In this document: piece after piece, positions 39,316 to 49,030 of the stretch | Position numbering within the stretch: position 1 is the stretch's first letter | Layout: every line of letters starts with the position of its first letter | Origin: Rhodobacteraceae bacterium IMCC1909 | GTDB taxonomy: Bacteria; Pseudomonadota; Alphaproteobacteria; Rhodobacterales; Rhodobacteraceae | Direction: 5' to 3' | Assembly: GCA_030704425.1 (NCBI GenBank) | Contig: JAPDHM010000001.1 | Span: 930,001 to 994,000, forward strand | DNA length: 64,000 bases | The notes under the pieces: model-generated | What the model was told of the DNA's origin: nothing | Seen by the model: the letters and a program-made list of their open reading frames with translations, nothing else | The model's database searches: none | Program-made: the position numbers and the translations under genes

Positions 39316-41259
39316 GTGCAGCATTGGTCTTGGATTTGGGCAGCAGCGGAGTCTGCGCTGCAGGCGCAAAACCTGATGCATTGGACCGCTTTTGGTTTTG
39401 GCTTGGGAATTGCGGCCTATTTTGGAGTGCCTCGCGAGCCAGGACCATTGGTCTTCGTAGCCGCAAGCCTCTCTGCGGGCCTATGTGTGGGTCCTGCGAT
39501 CCGATTTCGCACTGGAATAGCGCGATTGCTAATCGTGATCGCTGCTCTGGCGGGTGGTTATGCCTGGAGTAAATATCGGGCCCATGCGGTCTCTGGCCCT
39601 CTTTTGTCGGAGCGGTTTTATGGTGCGGTGCAGGGGCGGGTTGTCGGTATTGATCGCAGCCTGTCTGAAAAGCCGCGTTTAACTTTGGATCAATTGGTGT
39701 TGGGCTCATTGCCGCAGCCGCCGGGGCCGGCTGAACCCTATGGTTATGATTTTCAACGACAGGCTTGGTTTGCTCAATTGGGTGCGGTGGGATACACGCG
39801 CAGCCCCGTGATGTTCTGGCGCGCGGCACCGGCCGATCAGGGCGGGCTTATCGTTCAAAAATGGCGTCAGAAGATCGGCGCGCATATGGCGGCGCATATG
39901 CCAGCCCACACCGCAGGGGTGGCGGTGGCCATCACGGTTGGTGACCGAATGTATCTTGATCGAGAGGTGCAGCAAACGTTGCGTGCGGCAAATCTTTCGC
40001 ATTTTTTTGGCGATTTCTGGCCTGCATATGGGCTTGCTCACCAGTCTGGTGTTCTTTTTAACGTGGGCCTTTTTGTCGTGTCTGCCCTATCTTATTTTAA
40101 ACTGGCCGATCAAGAAAATAGCCGCGCTGATGAGCATAGGGGTTGGGGCGGGGTATCTGATGCTGTCCGGTGCCAGTGTTGCGACCGAGCGGGCGTATAT
40201 TATGGCCTTTACCATCTTCGCAGCGGTGCTGCTCGAGCGGCGTGCGATCGCCTTGCATGCGCTGGCGATTGCGGCAATGTTGGTTTTGCTGCTCCGGCCG
40301 GAGGCCCTGCTGGGTCCGGGCTTTCAAATGTCATTTGCAGCCACTGGCCTTTTGATCATCGTGTTTAACGCGATGAGCCAATGGACATGGGCGGCGCGCT
40401 GGCCGTGGGGCACGCGTTATTTGATGGGGTCTGTGGTCTTGGCGGTGGTGGCTGGCCTTGCCACTGCCCCGATTGTAGCGGCGCATTTTAACATACTGCC
40501 GCATTACGGGGGCTTTGCAAATGTTGTCGCGGTTCCGATTATGGGTTTTTGGTCATGCCTAGTGCGATTTTGGCCGCAGTGCTGGCCCCCTTTGGGGGAG
40601 AGGCGTTGGGCTTTTGGGGCATGACAATGGGGTTAGGAGCAATTTTGGATGTTGCGAGCCATGTTGCAGATCTTCCCCAATCGGTTAGCCATATCAAAGC
40701 ACCACCGCCAAGGGTATTGGGTCTATTGGCGGCATCTGTGCTGTTTGGAATTTTGTGGCAGGGTCGATTGCGATATCTTGCTGTTATTCCCGCCTGTGCC
40801 GCTTTGATATCCTGGGTTATGTCTCCTTGCCCGGATGTATTGATCAATGGTGATGGGCGTTTGGTTGGTGTGATAGTGCAGGGTACAAGGGTTCTGAATG
40901 TCGCAAAAGGTTCAGGCTTTGTGGCGCGCAGTTGGCTTGAGAATGATGGGAACCCCATCTCTCAAAAATCTGCCTATGGGGCTATGCCATCTTGGCTCGA
41001 GATTGTGGACAAAGGGTCTCACCCGATCCGCCCCTGTCAAGCCGCGCTGGTGGTTGTGCAAGATTGGCGGTCTGAGCCGGCCTGCGATGGCTTTGATTTG
41101 GAGGCGCTGGCAACTGCAGGGGGCGTGGCAGGACGGTTCGATAGCTCCGGAAGCCTGCAATGGATCACGGTCAGACAGGCTATCGGACACAGGCTGTGGA
41201 ACAGCGCAGAGTTGCGGGATGCGAAAGGCCACGATCTAGCAGGCCTTAAAGCGCGTTAA
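39316..41259 (+). pseudogene. comEC: ComEC/Rec2-family DNA uptake channel, disrupted by two frameshifts
   Basis: The protein is split over two frames. From a GTG at 39316 the frame runs normally to about 40000, giving LRAANLSHFF; after a run of seven T (40002-40008) the expected AISGLHMGLLT continues only in the next frame. That frame carries the Competence-domain helices to about 40545, where a five-T run (40546-40550) shifts back to the first frame (VMPSAILAAVLAPFGGEALG) through to 41259. The shifts are +1 and -1 and compensate. As written, translation stops at 40368. ComEC carries single-stranded DNA across the inner membrane in natural transformation. True inactivation or sequencing error are both possible. 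It meets lexA tail-to-tail with four bases shared. Confidence 0.85.
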
Positions 41260-41948
41260 TAGGTGCGGATCAGGCCCACCAATTTGCCCTGTACTTTGAC
41301 TTGATCGTCGCGGAATACGCGGGTTTCATAGGCAGGATTGGCCGCTTCAAGCGCGATGGCGCTGCCATTGCGGCGGAACCGTTTCAAAGTGGCCTCGTGA
41401 TCTTCGACCAAGGCGACGACGATATCGCCATTCTGGGCTGTGCTGGTTTCTCGGATCACCACCACGTCACCGTCATTGATTCCGACCTCGATCATCGAGT
41501 CTCCCTTCACCTCCAGCGCGTAATGCTGACCGGCGTTTGAGATCATATCGCCCGGCACAGCCACATCACGCGCGTAGTCTTGAATCGCAGAAATAGGCAC
41601 GCCAGCTGCGATGCGGCCCATCATCGGCAATGATCTCACGCCTGCCGAATCCAGATCAATGGCATCACGTGGACGGTCAGGACGATCCCCAGCAATCAGC
41701 CGCGGTGCAAACCCGCGTGTCGCGGGTTGCATCTGTTCGGGCATCCGCAGAATTTCAATGGCGCGCGCCCGATGCGCCAGGCGGCGAATGAATCCGCGTT
41801 CCTCGAGGGCCGTAATCAAGCGGTGGATACCAGATTTTGATTTGAGATCGAGCGCCTCTTTCATTTCGTCAAAGGATGGGGAGACGCCATCGACCTGCGT
41901 GCGCGCGTGGATAAACTCAAGCAGTTGCAATTGCTTCTTGGTTAGCAT
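41256..41948 (-). CDS. lexA: LexA SOS repressor
   Basis: A 230-residue repressor with winged-helix N terminus ([18 protein letters not shown], then [18 protein letters not shown]), the Ala-Gly self-cleavage site in [12 protein letters not shown], the catalytic serine in [15 protein letters not shown], and the lysine in EATLKRF. The ATG at 41948 gives the family start; five further codons upstream are not needed. A perfect SOS box lies 46 bases before it, so it is autoregulated. Confidence 0.97.
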   Translation of the reverse strand: MLTKKQLQLLEFIHARTQVDGVSPSFDEMKEALDLKSKSGIHRLITALEERGFIRRLAHRARAIEILRMPEQMQPATRGFAPRLIAGDRPDRPRDAIDLDSAGVRSLPMMGRIAAGVPISAIQDYARDVAVPGDMISNAGQHYALEVKGDSMIEVGINDGDVVVIRETSTAQNGDIVVALVEDHEATLKRFRRNGSAIALEAANPAYETRVFRDDQVKVQGKLVGLIRTY

Positions 41949-41993
41949 GACATCATCTCCCAAGGTTGAGTCAATTCGCTGTGTTTGGGTAAT

Positions 41994-42008
41994 GTTCTAC
42001 TCTCGTTC
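41994..42008 (-). promoter_or_regulatory. SOS (LexA) box of lexA
   Basis: GTTC-TACTCTC-GTTC on the plus strand, an exact GTTC-N7-GTTC box, 46 bases before the lexA start codon and 29 bases after the moeA stop. Same pattern as the uvrA box at 6797-6811. Confidence 0.88.
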
Positions 42009-42036
42009 CCCTTTTGTGTCAAGCTGTTTTGCATGA

Positions 42037-43212
42037 CTACAAAGGAATATAACGCATCTCGCTGCCTTTGGGCATGGCGGGGGCCTGGATTGGAGCAATC
42101 GCGAGTGCGTTTGCGCCGCTCAAGATGCTCAGCAAAGAGCTGTCTTGCCGTGTGGCCACATGCAGAGCGCCATCTATCAAAGTGGCGCGCATATAGTGTT
42201 CTCGGGCGCCATTGGCGGGCAGATCATGGGCCAGTGGCGCGGTTTGCTGCGCACGCGGACCGGTCGGCAGACCGAGCATCTTTTCGATTAAGGGCACCAC
42301 GAGAATCTCGCCGCAGACCATGGCGGACACTGGGTTGCCCGGAAGTCCGATCATCGCCCGCCCGCCCATACGCCCGGCCATCAAGGGTTTCCCGGGGCGC
42401 ATTGCAACTTTGTAAAAAGATTGCTCCAGCCCGAATTCGGCCGCGGCCTGCGCCACCAAGTCATAATCGCCCACAGAGGCGCCACCAATCGTCAGGACCA
42501 GATCAGCGTCACGGGTCAAGGCAAAGACCTCCGCCAAGGAGCCCAACCGATCGCGGGCAATCGGCAATATTCGCGCCTCTGCGCCAAATTTTTGCAGCAT
42601 AGCGGCGAGCCCATAGCTGTTTGACGCGATGATTTGATCGTCGCGGGGGGCATCGCCGGGCTGTACCAATTCATCGCCTGTGGCGATAAGGGCAACCTTC
42701 GGCCTGCGGGTCACATTGGGGCGCGGGACATTCATTGCGGCCAAAAGTGCGATGTCTTGCGCAGACAGGCGGCGCGGGGCGCGCAACTGATGACCTTTGG
42801 TGAAATCACTGCCAGCAGGGCGCCGATGGGCCGCATCATTTGGACCGTCAATCAGTGTGATTTGTCCATATTTGGCGCAGACATTCTCTTGAATAAGGAC
42901 ATGGTCAGTGCCTTGGGGCAGGGGTGCGCCGGTGAATATCCGCGTGGCCTGGCCGGCGGCAACGGGACTTGAAAAAGGATGCCCGGCCGCAGATTCGCCA
43001 ATCACCTGCCATGTTTGCGCGCCGGCTGCGAGATCGGTGGCGCGGATTGCATAGCCATCCATGGCCGCGGCGGCGAAGGGCGGTTGATCGCGGTTGGCTG
43101 TGACGGTTTGGGCCAAAACCCGCCCCTGTGCGTATTGCAGGGCAATGTCTTCGCTTGGCAGCGCGTCGCTGAGTGCCAAGATATGGTCAAGCGCCTCTCC
43201 AACCGAAATCAT
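42037..43212 (-). CDS. moeA: Molybdopterin molybdenumtransferase MoeA
   Basis: Inserts molybdenum into adenylylated molybdopterin. The 391-residue protein has [10 protein letters not shown] near residue 50, [18 protein letters not shown], the MPT-binding [13 protein letters not shown], and [17 protein letters not shown]. Its ATG overlaps the end of the restored moaC frame by ATGA. It belongs to the trpGDC-moaC-moeA-lexA run of one strand, an arrangement recurring in Roseobacters. Confidence 0.95.
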   Translation of the reverse strand: MISVGEALDHILALSDALPSEDIALQYAQGRVLAQTVTANRDQPPFAAAAMDGYAIRATDLAAGAQTWQVIGESAAGHPFSSPVAAGQATRIFTGAPLPQGTDHVLIQENVCAKYGQITLIDGPNDAAHRRPAGSDFTKGHQLRAPRRLSAQDIALLAAMNVPRPNVTRRPKVALIATGDELVQPGDAPRDDQIIASNSYGLAAMLQKFGAEARILPIARDRLGSLAEVFALTRDADLVLTIGGASVGDYDLVAQAAAEFGLEQSFYKVAMRPGKPLMAGRMGGRAMIGLPGNPVSAMVCGEILVVPLIEKMLGLPTGPRAQQTAPLAHDLPANGAREHYMRATLIDGALHVATRQDSSLLSILSGANALAIAPIQAPAMPKGSEMRYIPL

Positions 43213-43690
43213 AGCGCCGAACGCCGCCAGGTGCCGGACTTGCCGCCTTGCTTTTCTTCGAGTTGTATAGACGCAATGGTGATGCCTTTATCGACGGCTT
43301 TCATCATGTCATAGACCGTGAGGGCCGCTGTGCTGGCGGCGGTGAGGGCTCCATCTCAACTCCGGTTTGCCCGCGTGTTTTCACGGTGGCGGTGATCAGG
43401 ACCCGGTGAGTTGCCCGATCAGGCTCAAGATCGATCGTTACCTTAGTGATCGGCAACGGATGGCACAGGGGGATCAGCTCAGAGGTTTTCTTTGCGGCCA
43501 TAATTCCCGCTATTCGGGCGACAGCCAGCGCATCGCCCTTTTTCAAATTTCCCTCCAGCAGGACATCCATGGCCGCTTGTGTGAGCTGCACGATTGCCGT
43601 GGCAGTGGCCATACGATCTGTGTCGGATTTTCCAGAGACATCGACCATATGGGCGTGTCCGGCCTCATCAAGATGGGTCAGTTGTGACAT
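43209..43690 (-). pseudogene. moaC: Cyclic pyranopterin monophosphate synthase MoaC with one frameshift
   Basis: Residues 1-114 are a normal MoaC ([48 protein letters not shown]), but then the frame goes to [14 protein letters not shown] and stops at 43304. Restoring one base near 43349 gives [20 protein letters not shown], ending in [10 protein letters not shown] at 43209 with an ATGA overlap to moeA, exactly the family sequence. As written, the enzyme would lack the catalytic C-terminal part including the AVDKG lysine. Either a sequencing error or a real loss of molybdenum cofactor synthesis. Confidence 0.85.
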
Positions 43691-44503
43691 TTAAATCCTA
43701 TCTGGCATCCGCGGATTGGCCAAAAGAGTTCGCGTGGCCTGCGCCACATCGCTCTGACGCATGAGGCTTTCGCCAATGAGGAAGGTTCGGGCACCATGGC
43801 CGGCCAGATCGGCCAGATCTTCGGCTGTGTAAATCCCGCTTTCGGCAACTATGGTTTTGTCCGCTGGCACGCGCTGCGCGAGACTGCGGGTGGTGTCCAG
43901 TGTAACATCAAAGGTGTTGAGATTGCGGTTGTTGATGCCAATCAAGGAGGATTTGAGCGCAAGGCCGCGGTCCAATTCCGCCGCGTCATGCACTTCAATC
44001 AAGGCATCCATGCCCCAGGCCGTGGCGGCCGCTTCCAATTCTGCCGCTTGGCTGTCCGAGACGGAGGCCATGATAATCAAGATACAATCGGCGCCCAAGG
44101 CGCGGGCTTCTGCGACCTGATAGGTATCATACATGAAGTCTTTGCGCAGCGCCGGTAGGGTTGTGGCGGCGCGGGCGGCCGTGAGATAGCTGTCATCCCC
44201 CTGAAAGGACGGCCCATCTGTCAGAATAGACAAGCAGGTCGCACCGCCTTGCTCATAGTCACGGGCCAGTGCGGGCGGATCGAAATCTGCACGAATGAGG
44301 CCTTTCGAGGGCGAGGCTTTCTTCACCTCTGCGATCAAAGCATAACCGGTCTGCGCGGCTTCTTTGAGGCGGCTGGCAAAGCCGCGCAGGGGGGGCGCCG
44401 CGCGGGCGGCTGCTTCAACCTCGCCCAAAGAGATGGCCGCCTTGCGTGCTGCAATCTCTTCCAGCTTATAGGCTTTGATCTTATCAAGAATAGTGTCTGT
44501 CAT
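43691..44503 (-). CDS. trpC: Indole-3-glycerol phosphate synthase
   Basis: Fourth step of tryptophan synthesis, 270 residues, TIM barrel. Motifs: [22 protein letters not shown] with the catalytic lysine, [25 protein letters not shown], and [15 protein letters not shown]. Not fused to trpF. It follows trpD by 16 bases, and its stop directly abuts the moaC ATG. Confidence 0.96.
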   Translation of the reverse strand: MTDTILDKIKAYKLEEIAARKAAISLGEVEAAARAAPPLRGFASRLKEAAQTGYALIAEVKKASPSKGLIRADFDPPALARDYEQGGATCLSILTDGPSFQGDDSYLTAARAATTLPALRKDFMYDTYQVAEARALGADCILIIMASVSDSQAAELEAAATAWGMDALIEVHDAAELDRGLALKSSLIGINNRNLNTFDVTLDTTRSLAQRVPADKTIVAESGIYTAEDLADLAGHGARTFLIGESLMRQSDVAQATRTLLANPRMPDRI

Positions 44504-44519
44504 ATATTCAGTCCAATTG

Positions 44520-45539
44520 TCATGCGGCGCTGGTGAGCGTGGCTAAGGCGGTGACTTTGCTTTTCGCTGCGCCGCTGTCGATCGCGCCCGCGGCCAATTC
44601 GGCCCCTTCGCTCAGCGAGCTGGCTTTGCCTGCAATTTTCAGCGCGGCCGCAGAATTGAGCAAGACCGCATCGCGGTACGCGGAGGCAGCGCCATCTAAA
44701 AGCGCGGCGAGGGCTTTGCCATTGTCTTCGGGGCTACCGCCAAGAATTGCCTCAAACGGATGCACTGGCAAGCCTGCGTCTTCCGGATGAATTTCAAACT
44801 CGACCACCTGGCCATTTTCAAGAGCGGCCACAGCGCTGCTGCCGGTGATGGTGAGCTCATCGGTGCCATCGGCGGTGCCATGCACCAGCCAAGCCGACTC
44901 GCTGCCAAGCGCCCGAAGGGTTTCGGCCATGGGGCGGATCAAATCTGCTGAAAACACACCTGTTAATTGCCGTTTGACCCCGGCGGGATTGGTCAGCGGA
45001 CCCAGGATATTAAAGATCGTGCGCGTGGCAAGTTCAGCGCGGGTGGGCATCACATGGGCGATGGCCGGGTGATGCATAGGGGCCATCATAAAGGCGATGC
45101 CGATCTCTTCCAAGGCGCGTTCCACGACATCGACACCCACCATCACATTGATGCCCATCTGGCCCAAAGCATCGGCGGCGCCAGATTTGGAGCTGAGATT
45201 ACGGTTGCCATGTTTGGCCACAGGCACGCCGGCCCCGGCCACCACAAAGGCGGTTGCGGTCGAAATATTCAATGTGCCCTTGCCATCCCCACCGGTACCG
45301 ACGATGTCCATGGCGCCCACAGGCGCGCGTACGGCGTTGCATTTGGCCCGCATGACGGCGGCGGCGGCGGCATATTCATCGACAGTCTCACCGCGTGTAC
45401 GCAGCGCCATCAAAAAACCGCCAATTTGGCTTGGGGTGGCCTCTCCATTGAATAGCGCCGCAAAGGCCAGCTCTGCTTCAGCGCGGGTCAAGGGACGGTC
45501 GGCGGCTGTCCCAATCAAGGGTTGTAAAGCAGATGTCAT
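44520..45539 (-). CDS. trpD: Anthranilate phosphoribosyltransferase
   Basis: Second step of tryptophan synthesis, 339 residues. The PRPP-binding motif [17 protein letters not shown], the anthranilate-site [17 protein letters not shown] and [17 protein letters not shown] are intact. Its ATG overlaps the trpG stop by four bases (ATGA), so the two are translationally coupled. Confidence 0.96.
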   Translation of the reverse strand: MTSALQPLIGTAADRPLTRAEAELAFAALFNGEATPSQIGGFLMALRTRGETVDEYAAAAAVMRAKCNAVRAPVGAMDIVGTGGDGKGTLNISTATAFVVAGAGVPVAKHGNRNLSSKSGAADALGQMGINVMVGVDVVERALEEIGIAFMMAPMHHPAIAHVMPTRAELATRTIFNILGPLTNPAGVKRQLTGVFSADLIRPMAETLRALGSESAWLVHGTADGTDELTITGSSAVAALENGQVVEFEIHPEDAGLPVHPFEAILGGSPEDNGKALAALLDGAASAYRDAVLLNSAAALKIAGKASSLSEGAELAAGAIDSGAAKSKVTALATLTSAA

Positions 45540-46117
45540 GCCAGTTCCTTTGCCATGTTAAGAAAATTGCGCACGAGATGATGCCCATGTTCGGAGGCGA
45601 TACTCTCGGGATGAAATTGAACGCCATGAATGGGCAGAGTTTTGTGCTGAAGCCCCATGATCGTGCCATCTTCCAATTCCGCAGTCACCTCTAAACAGTT
45701 GGGCAGTGTGGCGCGTTCTACAATCAATGAATGATAGCGCGTAGCCTCGAAAGGTGTCGGCAGGTCCGCGAAGAGACCTTGGCCGGTGTGATGCATTTTG
45801 CCCATTTTGCCATGCACAATCTCATGACAGCGCACGACCGAGCCGCCAAAGGCCTGACCAATGGTTTGATGCCCCAAGCAGACACCCATGAGCGGGACGC
45901 GGGCGGCAGCGGCGGCCTCGGTCAGGGCAAGACAGATCCCAGCCTGCGCCGGGTCACAAGGTCCCGGGGACAGGAGAATCGCGGAGGCCCCGAGGGACAT
46001 TGCCTCTTGCACGTCCAAGGCATCGTTGCGTTTGACCACAACCGTTGCGCCCAACTCCCCAAGATAATGCACCAAATTATAAGTGAAGCTGTCATAATTA
46101 TCGATCAGCAGTAACAT
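45536..46117 (-). CDS. trpG: Anthranilate synthase component II (glutamine amidotransferase)
   Basis: Supplies ammonia from glutamine to TrpE. From the ATG at 46117 (AAAGGA upstream) the protein is 193 residues, with [20 protein letters not shown], the nucleophile in [16 protein letters not shown], and [10 protein letters not shown] completing the triad. The frame is open for a further 154 codons upstream, but these encode no homologous sequence. trpE is not next to it; it must lie elsewhere. Confidence 0.95.
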   Translation of the reverse strand: MLLLIDNYDSFTYNLVHYLGELGATVVVKRNDALDVQEAMSLGASAILLSPGPCDPAQAGICLALTEAAAAARVPLMGVCLGHQTIGQAFGGSVVRCHEIVHGKMGKMHHTGQGLFADLPTPFEATRYHSLIVERATLPNCLEVTAELEDGTIMGLQHKTLPIHGVQFHPESIASEHGHHLVRNFLNMAKELA

Positions 46118-46265
46118 GGGTCGTCCTTTATGTTTTTTTTGTCCCACCGGCGCTCTTTCGGAACAATGGGTCTCGCAATTGACAGATTGGTCGCGGTATA
46201 GATGCTCAGGGAACGATGCTATCGTCAAGAGTGACAGGGCGTTTTTGGTGATTGAAAGGTGATAG

Positions 46266-47375
46266 ATGCAACTACCGTTCTTCAATGGTCTGATTTGGGG
46301 TACGCTCATTGGGGGGGCTGGGCTGGTGGTCCTTTCTCTGTCCCACGATGTTTTGAACCTCAAAGGTCTAAACCCCAAGGTGACGGCTCTGCCGATCTCG
46401 CAAAGCCCTGATACGGCTATGACCGCGCAGGTACCGGTGATTGATCTGGATTCCCCCATGGAATTATCAGCGCCGCGCTCAATCTTGTCGCAAGGCCCCA
46501 CCGCCGCCAGCCTTGGCCGCGGCTTGACTCTTTCTGCGCAAAAACCTGTATTGACCGGTGAGACTGAGACATTGGCCACTTTGCCGATGGTTCAAAAACT
46601 GCGCCCCTCCGCAAATATGCCACAGGTCTACCCAGGAGATTCTGCCCTCCTCTTGCCGCAATCGCCGACCCGCTTGGCTGGGATGCGCCGCCCCAGTGTC
46701 ACCGCTCTCGATGACCGGAGCGCTATGCAGGTGAGCGCGCCGCGATTGTTGGAAACCGAGCCTCTGCCAGAGGTGACCTATCTGCGCTATGCTCTGGAGT
46801 TCGAGCGGGTGGTGGGTAAGGGGCTTATAAGCATCGTGTTGAGGGACAGGCCGTTAATGGACCCCCCCGATGGGTTGTTGGATCTTGGCGTGCCGTTCAC
46901 CGTGGCAATTGATGGGAAAGCGGCGGATGCGCGCACTAAAATGCTGCTTTATCGCGCCGCGGGTTTTGAAATTTTTACCAGTATGCAATTGCCTGAGACC
47001 CTAACTGCTGTGAATGTGGCGCTGATCACGGATGCCTCAGTGCAGGCCGTGCCTATGGCAACGGGGCTCTGGCCTACAGATTATGACCATGGCCCGCGAT
47101 CTCCTGCGCAATTGCGTCTGTTGCAAGACCATTTGTCTAAAGAAAACATAGGCTTGTTTCCAAATGTCGATGTGACGATTTCTGATGACATGCGCCGCGC
47201 CTCGGATGTGTTGAGTGCCCTGGACTTTGCGGCAGAAACAGCTGCGCAGACGGGGCAGGCGGTCGTGGCGCTGGATCCGGTTGCGGAAATTTGGCAAGTT
47301 TTGCGCTTTTGGCTGCGCCATTCCGACTACGGCGATAGCGTCATCGCGCCGCTCTCGGCTGTGCTCACCCGCTAG
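46266..47375 (+). CDS. Divergent polysaccharide deacetylase family protein (YibQ-like)
   Basis: A 369-residue exported protein: an N-terminal hydrophobic anchor (FFNGLIWGTLIGGAGLVVLSL), a long low-complexity linker, then from about residue 190 the fold of the divergent polysaccharide deacetylase family (DUF610), with GKGLISIVLRDRPLMDPP, LGVPFTVAID and LYRAAGFEIFTSMQLP. Substrate unknown; E. coli YibQ sits in an envelope context. It diverges from trpG across 148 bases and converges on the Stealth gene. Confidence 0.7.
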   Translation: MQLPFFNGLIWGTLIGGAGLVVLSLSHDVLNLKGLNPKVTALPISQSPDTAMTAQVPVIDLDSPMELSAPRSILSQGPTAASLGRGLTLSAQKPVLTGETETLATLPMVQKLRPSANMPQVYPGDSALLLPQSPTRLAGMRRPSVTALDDRSAMQVSAPRLLETEPLPEVTYLRYALEFERVVGKGLISIVLRDRPLMDPPDGLLDLGVPFTVAIDGKAADARTKMLLYRAAGFEIFTSMQLPETLTAVNVALITDASVQAVPMATGLWPTDYDHGPRSPAQLRLLQDHLSKENIGLFPNVDVTISDDMRRASDVLSALDFAAETAAQTGQAVVALDPVAEIWQVLRFWLRHSDYGDSVIAPLSAVLTR

Positions 47376-47397
47376 CGCATTTGTGACGACCCATGCT

Positions 47398-48369
47398 CTA
47401 AGGCGCGCCTGTCAGGAGCTGCGCCAGCCAGCTTCGAATGTCGGGGTAGAGCGCCTCGAGTTGGGGTAGGTCGTTGACGCAGAGCACCTTGAGGTCGGGG
47501 GTGTCTCGAAGGTTTTGCAAGAGCGCGGGGATTGTCCCATCTGCCGCACCAACCCCTTGTCCGCTGTAGATATGATGGTGATCTTTAATCGGATGTAGCT
47601 TGGCGGTCTTGTGCAAAATACAGGCATAATTGTGCAAGCTCTGCGGCGAAAATTGGCGAATATCACGCATTTGATAACGCGCATTGTCGCGAAATGCAGC
47701 GTTGAACCGGGTGTGAAGTTGGGTCATGGTGCGGCGCAAACAGGGGTGCGCCACATGTGCCGCGCGAAAGAGGCGTTGGGGCGGCATACCGCATAGGCCT
47801 GCCGCGTTGAGTTGCATGTAGTGATTGAACTTAGCCGGATCAGCCATCTGCACGGGATCGTCTTGCAAAGCGCTAAAATCAGCCCAAGCGCCGCGTAAAA
47901 TTGGGCCGCATTTCGTGAAGAAATCGGCTTCCTGACAGGGTGCTGTCAGAAAAACATCATCATTGAAATAGATAAATCGGTCGGACAGCCCAGGAATGTT
48001 CCAAAGAAAGGTCTCTATGGCCAAGGAGTTGAAAGTTGGCAGGGTCGCGCCATGATCGGCGAATATCTCTGTGTGATCAACCAAGTGAATTTTGGCTCGA
48101 AGAGCGGCGCTTAGGCGCGACAGATCTGGTGATTGATCATCGACAACAATCCATATTTTGCGCAGCCACGGGGCGTTGTGCTCAAGGGACGAAAGGCAGA
48201 GATAAATTTCGCCATTACATGCCCAGCGATGCGGGTTTGTGGCATTTTCATGGAAAAGATGTGGCGCTGAGCCTATGAAATTCTGGCGTTTTTGCAGGTG
48301 CGCTGGGTCCAATCCATCAACCCATGTAATGACCGCATCAATCGGATCGTGCTGGACTTCCTGAACCAT
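47398..48369 (-). CDS. Stealth family protein (probable sugar-phosphate transferase)
   Basis: A 323-residue member of the Stealth family, hexose-1-phosphate transferases that build phosphate-linked surface polysaccharides. Conserved region 1 is IDAVITWVDGLDP, and region 2 includes NGEIYLCLSSLEHNAPWLRK, IWIVVDDQSP, LPTFNSLAIETFLWNIPGLS and RFIYFNDDVFLTAP. Later conserved blocks are shorter than in capsule enzymes. No other polysaccharide genes are adjacent, so it is an orphan; its acceptor is unknown. Confidence 0.8.
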   Translation of the reverse strand: MVQEVQHDPIDAVITWVDGLDPAHLQKRQNFIGSAPHLFHENATNPHRWACNGEIYLCLSSLEHNAPWLRKIWIVVDDQSPDLSRLSAALRAKIHLVDHTEIFADHGATLPTFNSLAIETFLWNIPGLSDRFIYFNDDVFLTAPCQEADFFTKCGPILRGAWADFSALQDDPVQMADPAKFNHYMQLNAAGLCGMPPQRLFRAAHVAHPCLRRTMTQLHTRFNAAFRDNARYQMRDIRQFSPQSLHNYACILHKTAKLHPIKDHHHIYSGQGVGAADGTIPALLQNLRDTPDLKVLCVNDLPQLEALYPDIRSWLAQLLTGAP

Positions 48370-48706
48370 GAACGCAGACTCCTTGTTACGCGCTCAAGGC
48401 TAGCGCGCGCGCCGGACAATTGCGAGAGTGGCTTGGTATTTTCATGGATTGTTTTGCGAAAATGGTGGTGATGGTGTGGCAAAGACAACGGTTCGACTTA
48501 AGCGCAAACAAAAGGTTTATGCCGACAATGCCACGTCCCTAGTTACGAAAATGATAAACAAATTTCAAGAGCGCAAATTGCGCCAAAAAACGAAAAACGG
48601 CACAATTTGCGCCGCTTTTTGTCCGTTCCTGTCGATCATATGTGGACATCAATGTTCTGAAGTCCCTTATTTTAGGTTGTCAATTGTCGATCAACAACGG
48701 CGTATT
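48370..48706. other. Intergenic region between Stealth gene and tRNA-Arg
   Basis: No convincing gene in 337 bases. A plus-strand frame runs across part of it and through the tRNA, so it is a shadow. Near the middle are two copies of a GCGCAAATTGCGC-like palindrome (see separate entry). The left part should carry the Stealth promoter. Confidence 0.6.
48571..48620. repeat. Paired palindromes forming a hairpin, possible terminator
   Basis: GCGCAAATTGCGC (48571-48583) is a perfect odd palindrome. An inverted near-copy, GGCACAATTTGCGC (48599-48612), pairs with it with one mismatch over 14 bases. Five T follow (48616-48620) on the plus strand, and the loop is A-rich. It could terminate transcripts on either strand, including the tRNA transcript from the right, or be two operator half-sites. 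Confidence 0.4.
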
Positions 48707-48783
48707 TGGTGGTCCCGACAGGATTTGAACCTGTGACCCCTCGCTTCGGAGGCGAGTACTCTATCCAGCTGAGCTACGGGACC
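48707..48783 (-). tRNA. tRNA-Arg (CCG anticodon)
   Basis: A 77-base cloverleaf on the minus strand, with CCA encoded. Acceptor arms GGTCCCG and CGGGACC pair; the D arm has AGCTCAGCTGGATAGAG; the anticodon stem CTCGC/GCGAG encloses CTCCGAA, giving anticodon CCG (reads CGG); the T arm has GGTTCAAATCC. All expected positions are intact. Confidence 0.97.
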
Positions 48784-49030
48784 ATTTGTCTTTTCAGGCG
48801 GCGGCAAAGCGGCACTCGGCGCCTCTACACAAGCCGTTTCAGGCCTGCTGCGGTTCTTTTACATCAAGCCGCTTGCGCCTTACAACCCATTTTCCGCGGA
48901 ATTCCCGCATTGCGCGAAGGACGGCCCCAAAAATACGTTGATAGGGGCCACCCTCTACGCCGTTGCGGTGCACAGTAGCGTTCAGGGGCTGGCAACAGGT
49001 CTGAAAGGTGCCAAGAATTGCTGTGTGAAA

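Noticed and set aside
40002-40550. Programmed frameshifting in comEC
   Set aside because: Two opposite shifts would be needed, the T5 run is short for slippage, and no stimulatory hairpin or stop-codon context is evident.
39938-40624. Treating the middle comEC frame as a separate gene
   Set aside because: Its hydrophobic helices continue the ComEC family sequence exactly where the first frame breaks; the start codon has no ribosome site.
46118-46265. Trp leader peptide with attenuator before trpG
   Set aside because: No short frame with tandem Trp codons and no competing hairpins; trpE is also absent.
48428-48736. 102-codon basic frame left of the tRNA gene
   Set aside because: It runs through the hairpin and into the tRNA-Arg, ending in codons derived from the tRNA; not a gene.
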